This document shows, piece by piece, positions 61,068 to 64,000 of a stretch of DNA of 64,000 nucleotides. The position numbers were made by a program, and so were the translations under genes. The notes below the pieces were generated by a model. The model ran no database searches and had not been told where the DNA came from. It saw nothing but the letters and a program-made list of their open reading frames with translations. Positions within the stretch are counted from its first letter, which is position 1. The number at the start of each line of letters is the position of its first letter. Origin of the DNA: Jejuia sp. UBA6058 (GTDB lineage Bacteria; Bacteroidota; Bacteroidia; Flavobacteriales; Flavobacteriaceae); contig DIYI01000005.1 of assembly GCA_002428965.1 (NCBI GenBank), positions 237,643-301,642 on the forward strand, read 5' to 3'.

Positions 61068-61748
61068 TTACTCTTTAGTTGTTTTATTGTAAACCCATTT
61101 ATTAGTAAGTTCATAAAAGTCTATATCCAAGGCTGACTTTTGGCGTTCCAATCTTCCGCTTTGAAAGTTGCGTTGTAAAATATCCTCAATAAGATAATCT
61201 TCTTTTTCATTCCAAGGATCAAACTCTTTTTTTAGTTTGATATCAAATACATTTGCAGTTGTATTATACCAAAATGCGCGCCACCCATTTCTTAGTTCTT
61301 TAACCAAATCAAAAGCTGTTCTTCCTGTTTGGCGATGTATTAGTTTGACCAAAATTTGTCCTTCTGTGCGTGTCAATTTCTTCAATTCGTCTGAGAATTC
61401 CCCCTCAATGTATTTCTGCACTTTTTTAGTATAACGTTTCCTTTGTCGCTTTTTAGTCATCGTTTGCAATGTCTTTGTTAGCGAATCTAAACGTTCTGCG
61501 GCCATTTTAGCATAAGGATATACTTTTATTGTTTTACGCCTTAAAACCAAGTACCGAATTCTATCCGCTTTACTGCTAAATTTTAGTTTATGAAGTAGCA
61601 TAACTTCATCTAGATCTATTGCTGTTTTGGGTATAGAGTCTCCTTCGACAACTATAAAAGTAACTTCTGTAGAGTCTTTCTCAATACTAGTTACTTGAGC
61701 CAATAATGAAAAAGGTAAAAAAAATAGTATGTACTTTAAGATGTTCAT
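61068..61748 (-). CDS. DUF4294 domain-containing exported protein
   Basis: A 226-residue protein with a signal peptide (~1-17, ending SLLAQ). Conserved features are YLVLRRKTIKVYPYAKMAAERLD, a basic linker (TKKRQRKRYTKK) and EGQILVKLIHRQTGRTAFDLVKELRNGWRAFWYN, which define DUF4294. Function is unknown; it is predicted to be periplasmic or outer-membrane associated. First gene of a three-gene unit with the TrhA-like and GNAT genes. Confidence 0.88.
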   Translation of the reverse strand: MNILKYILFFLPFSLLAQVTSIEKDSTEVTFIVVEGDSIPKTAIDLDEVMLLHKLKFSSKADRIRYLVLRRKTIKVYPYAKMAAERLDSLTKTLQTMTKKRQRKRYTKKVQKYIEGEFSDELKKLTRTEGQILVKLIHRQTGRTAFDLVKELRNGWRAFWYNTTANVFDIKLKKEFDPWNEKEDYLIEDILQRNFQSGRLERQKSALDIDFYELTNKWVYNKTTKE

Positions 61749-61852
61749 GCTAAGTTTATTGGAGCAAATACAGTTCCAAAATTAATAATTTACAATCTCT
61801 TAAACATTCATTTAATGGATATATTATTATTTTAGTGCAAAATCTTAAACAC

Positions 61853-62941
61853 ATGGCTAAAAAGTCGATTTTAAACAAAAAATCATTAGAATTCTTAGAA
61901 AAATATTTAAATAATGCAGCTCCAACGGGGTATGAATGGGACGGGCAAAAACTGTGGATGGACTACCTAAAACCTTATGTTGATGAGTTTATTACAGATA
62001 CTTATGGAACGGCTGTTGGCGTTATTAATCCTGAAGCTGACTATAAGGTAGTTATTGAAGGGCATGCAGATGAAATTTCGTGGTACGTAAATTACATTTC
62101 GGATAACGGATTGATTTATGTTATTAGAAATGGAGGAAGTGATCATCAAATAGCACCAAGTAAGGTTGTAAATATTCATACCAAAAAGGGCATTGTAAAA
62201 GGCGTTTTTGGTTGGCCTGCAATTCATACAAGAAGTAGGGTGAAAGAGGAACCTCCAAAACCAGATAATATTTTTATTGATTGTGGTTGTGCTAACAAAG
62301 AAGAAGTCGAAAAACTTGGAGTACATGTAGGATGTGTTATTACGTATCCAGACGAATTTCATATTCTAAACGGTGATAAATTTGTATGTCGCGCCATTGA
62401 TAATCGTATGGGGGGCTTTATGATTGCCGAAGTTGCACGTTTATTGAAAGAAAACAAAAAAGACTTACCCTTTGGGCTTTATATTACCAATGCAGTTCAA
62501 GAAGAGATAGGATTAAGAGGTGCTGAGATGATTACTGATACTATTCAGCCTAATGTAGCTATAGTTACCGATGTTACTCATGATACTACAACTCCAATGA
62601 TTGATAAAAAGAAGCAAGGTCATATGGAGATAGGTAAAGGTCCAGTGGTAGCCTATGCACCTGCGGTACAACAAAAACTGCGAGATTTGATTATTGATAC
62701 TGCAGAAGAAAAGAAGATCCCTTTTCAGCGTTCCGCATTGTCGCGAGCAACAGGAACCGATACGGATGCTTTTGCATACAGTAACGGAGGTGTAGCTTCG
62801 GCATTAATTTCTTTACCATTACGCTATATGCATACCACTGTAGAAATGGTGCACAAGGAAGATGTAGAAAATGTAATTAGATTGATTTACGAATCGCTCT
62901 TAAACATAAAAGATGGCGATAGTTTTAGTTATTTCGATTAG
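61853..62941 (+). CDS. M42 family metallopeptidase (glutamyl aminopeptidase / FrvX-like)
   Basis: A 362-residue cytosolic dinuclear-metal aminopeptidase. Metal and catalytic motifs are VIEGHADEISWYV (~67-79), AIDNRMGGF (~178-186), NAVQEEIGLRGAEM (~208-221, catalytic Glu pair), TDVTHDTTTP and YMHTTVEMVHKEDVEN. An N-terminal LNNAAPTGYEWDGQ matches the family. ATG 61853 (MAKKSILNKK) is used; GTG 61835 is an alternative with no family support. It is likely a tetrahedral dodecamer that trims peptides. Confidence 0.95.
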   Translation: MAKKSILNKKSLEFLEKYLNNAAPTGYEWDGQKLWMDYLKPYVDEFITDTYGTAVGVINPEADYKVVIEGHADEISWYVNYISDNGLIYVIRNGGSDHQIAPSKVVNIHTKKGIVKGVFGWPAIHTRSRVKEEPPKPDNIFIDCGCANKEEVEKLGVHVGCVITYPDEFHILNGDKFVCRAIDNRMGGFMIAEVARLLKENKKDLPFGLYITNAVQEEIGLRGAEMITDTIQPNVAIVTDVTHDTTTPMIDKKKQGHMEIGKGPVVAYAPAVQQKLRDLIIDTAEEKKIPFQRSALSRATGTDTDAFAYSNGGVASALISLPLRYMHTTVEMVHKEDVENVIRLIYESLLNIKDGDSFSYFD

Positions 62942-62974
62942 CTAAAATTCGTCGCAAATTAAAAAGTATTTATC

Positions 62975-63004
62975 TTGTTTTATTATTAAGATGTTTTATA
63001 TTTG
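62975..63004 (+). promoter_or_regulatory. Canonical Bacteroidota promoter of tRNA-Arg
   Basis: TTG (62975-62977), 19 bases, then TATATTTG (62997-63004): both halves and the spacing match the consensus. Transcription would start ~7 bases later, just before the mature tRNA at 63017. This is the best promoter in the window and a useful template for judging others. Confidence 0.8.
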
Positions 63005-63016
63005 CACCGCTTTAAT

Positions 63017-63090
63017 GGTCGCGTAGCTCAGCTGGATAGAGCATCTGCCTTCTAAGCAGACGGTCACAGGTTCGAATCCTGTCGCGATCA
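63017..63090 (+). tRNA. tRNA-Arg (anticodon TCT)
   Basis: A 74-base cloverleaf. The acceptor GGTCGCG pairs with CGCGATC (one G-T), the D-loop is AGCTCAGCTGGATAGAGC, the anticodon stem TCTGC/GCAGA encloses CTTCTAA with anticodon TCT (reads AGA), and the T-arm is CACAGGTTCGAATCCTGT. The discriminator is A, and CCA is not encoded (next bases CTA), so CCA is added after transcription. Confidence 0.97.
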
Positions 63091-63100
63091 CTAAGTAACA

Positions 63101-63134
63101 AAAGACTTCTCTTTTTGAGAAGTCTTTATTTTTT
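63101..63134 (+). terminator. Terminator of the tRNA-Arg transcript
   Basis: AAAGACTTCTC (63101-63111) pairs perfectly with GAGAAGTCTTT (63117-63127) around TTTTT, then ATTTTTT. It stands 10 bases after the tRNA, which therefore forms a single-gene transcript. Confidence 0.88.
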
Positions 63135-63180
63135 AATTACTATCAGTTATGTTGACTGTTGAACTATGGAGATTAAATAA

Positions 63181-63208
63181 AAAAGCTGGACTTTATAACC
63201 CAGCTTTT
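63181..63208 (-). terminator. Terminator of the FN3 lipoprotein gene
   Basis: AAAAGCTGG (63181-63189) pairs with CCAGCTTTT (63200-63208). On the minus strand the stem is followed by TTTTTTATTTAA, so it ends the lipoprotein gene whose stop is at 63231. Confidence 0.8.
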
Positions 63209-63230
63209 GATTGTTAAGTTTTATATTTTT

Positions 63231-63953
63231 TTACTCCGTAGTAAAAAACCAAATTTGCCCGATAGATTGCCCCCCTTTGTCATCTTTAGCAACAACTTTC
63301 CAATAATATGTGGTTGCAGCTTGTAAGTCTACGTTTAAAGTTTTCTCACTTTGGTCTTCGCCAACTTTAGTTGCCGGTTCAGCCGCTGTATCAAAATAGA
63401 TATCATAGGTTAATGGGTCATTATCAACATCTGATGCATCCCATTCTAATATGGTTGATGCGCCAGATACCGTTGCGCCACTGGATGGGTTTATTGCCTG
63501 TGGTGGGAAAGGTAAATGGTTCGTTATCGCATCACCCTCTGTATAAAATTGATATACCTGCGAGTAAGCACTCTCAAGACCTTTACTATCTTTTGCCTTT
63601 ACACGCCAAAAGTAAATAATCCCTTTTTCCAAAGTAACAGATTTAAATGAAGTATTAGAGGTTTCAGTAAAATCAATCGTTCCAAACTGATCATCCTGAG
63701 ATATTTCGAGAATGTAAGACACACTATCACCATCTGGATCTGAAGCTGCAGACCACAAAAACTCTAGGGTGTTATTAGTACAAAGTAAGTTGTTAGTAGG
63801 GAATGTTAAAGTTCCCACAACACCAGGAGCTGAGTTTTCTCCCGTAGGATCGTCATCATCTCCGCCACCACTACCATTGCCTCCGCCACTAGAACAGCTT
63901 ACAAATAATGAAGCAAGTATAAATGTGATGTATATAAAATTAAATTTTTTCAT
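63231..63953 (-). CDS. Lipoprotein with two fibronectin type III-like domains
   Basis: A 240-residue surface or outer-membrane lipoprotein. The lipobox is SLFVSC (Cys ~20), followed by a Ser/Gly/Asp-rich linker. Two FN3-like domains follow (~45-140 and ~148-240) with LEFLWSAASDPDGDSVSYILEIS / ILEWDASDVDNDPLTYDIYFD and YFWRVKAKD / YYWKVVAKDDKGG signatures. No catalytic module is present, so binding or scaffolding is likely. It sits 5 bases downstream of a gene whose tail resembles a T9SS-sorted protein, so the two are probably co-transcribed and may act together at the surface. Confidence 0.88.
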   Translation of the reverse strand: MKKFNFIYITFILASLFVSCSSGGGNGSGGGDDDDPTGENSAPGVVGTLTFPTNNLLCTNNTLEFLWSAASDPDGDSVSYILEISQDDQFGTIDFTETSNTSFKSVTLEKGIIYFWRVKAKDSKGLESAYSQVYQFYTEGDAITNHLPFPPQAINPSSGATVSGASTILEWDASDVDNDPLTYDIYFDTAAEPATKVGEDQSEKTLNVDLQAATTYYWKVVAKDDKGGQSIGQIWFFTTE

Positions 63954-63958
63954 AACTC

Positions 63959-64000
63959 TTATTTCTTAACAATTTTAATATTTAAAGGTTCATCTAAAAC
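63959..64000 (-). CDS. 3' end of a further gene, T9SS type A-like C-terminus (partial)
   Basis: On the minus strand the last 42 bases read in frame VLDEPLNIKIVKK and a TAA stop, five bases before the FN3 lipoprotein ATG. A short Lys-ending beta-strand of the KIVKK form is typical of the very end of T9SS type A sorting domains, but the visible part is too short to be sure. The body of the gene lies to the right of the window. Confidence 0.5.
   Translation of the reverse strand, partial: VLDEPLNIKIVKK

Overview
The window is a low-GC (roughly one third G+C) chromosomal segment from a member of the Flavobacteriaceae (Bacteroidota), probably a marine gliding or surface-associated species. The evidence is type IX secretion (T9SS) type B C-terminal sorting domains, promoters of the Bacteroidota form TTG-N19-TAnnTTTG, DUF349/DUF4293/DUF4294/DUF5606/DUF3810 family proteins, a GSII plus GSIII glutamine synthetase pair, a Rho factor with an Asn/Gln-rich insertion, and few Shine-Dalgarno-like sites. 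Genus cannot be fixed from the sequence alone.

Layout. (1) 1-16028, minus strand: four tandem genes for very large exported proteins. The first runs off the left edge. They share a ~95-residue repeat that opens with a Cys-Asp calcium-loop-like motif and closes with Cys-aromatic. Three show an intact type B sorting domain. (2) 16056-17790: an ABC-2 exporter (permease and ATPase). (3) 17913-22420: an unnamed protein with a protein-kinase-like signature, a pRiA4b ORF-3-like protein, heme A synthase, a GNAT acetyltransferase and the CCA-adding enzyme. (4) 22584-29430: an LPS/surface glycan cluster with six glycosyltransferases and a KdkA/InaA-type sugar kinase on the opposite strand. (5) 29464-33282: dapD, a small secreted protein, ruvX, def, a DUF5606 protein and a Crp/Fnr regulator. 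(6) 33340-43020, minus strand: DUF349 coiled-coil protein, aroE, two tandem DUF368 transporters, a TPR protein, a class III aminotransferase and an OstA/LptA-like protein with an unusual C-terminal module. (7) 43140-46611: divergent GSII and GSIII. (8) 46695-54545: DUF4293 membrane protein, rho, pepD, DUF3810 putative metallopeptidase, lipoprotein, SpoU-type rRNA methyltransferase and M48 protease. (9) 54564-59377: MscS channel, lipoprotein, maf, UbiA-type prenyltransferase, small membrane protein, kdsC and a DUF2520 protein. (10) 59467-64000: truncated hemoglobin, GNAT protein, hemolysin III family protein, DUF4294 protein, M42 aminopeptidase, tRNA-Arg(TCT), a two-FN3 lipoprotein and the tail of another gene at the right edge.

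How the parts fit. Much of the window serves the cell envelope. LPS core assembly (glycosyltransferases, Kdo kinase-like protein, KdsC, OstA) sits with lipid-carrier recycling candidates (DUF368) and giant T9SS cargo, which in Bacteroidota can be tethered to A-LPS or released. The rest is housekeeping. I see no CRISPR array, insertion sequence, prophage or recognisable defence island. The items most worth follow-up are the kinase-like orphan at 17913-18977, the disulfide/calcium-like repeat array of the surface proteins, the OstA protein with a carbohydrate-binding-like tail, the class III aminotransferase that seems to need an ATT start, and two families of short dispersed repeats near 58.6 and 59.9 kb.
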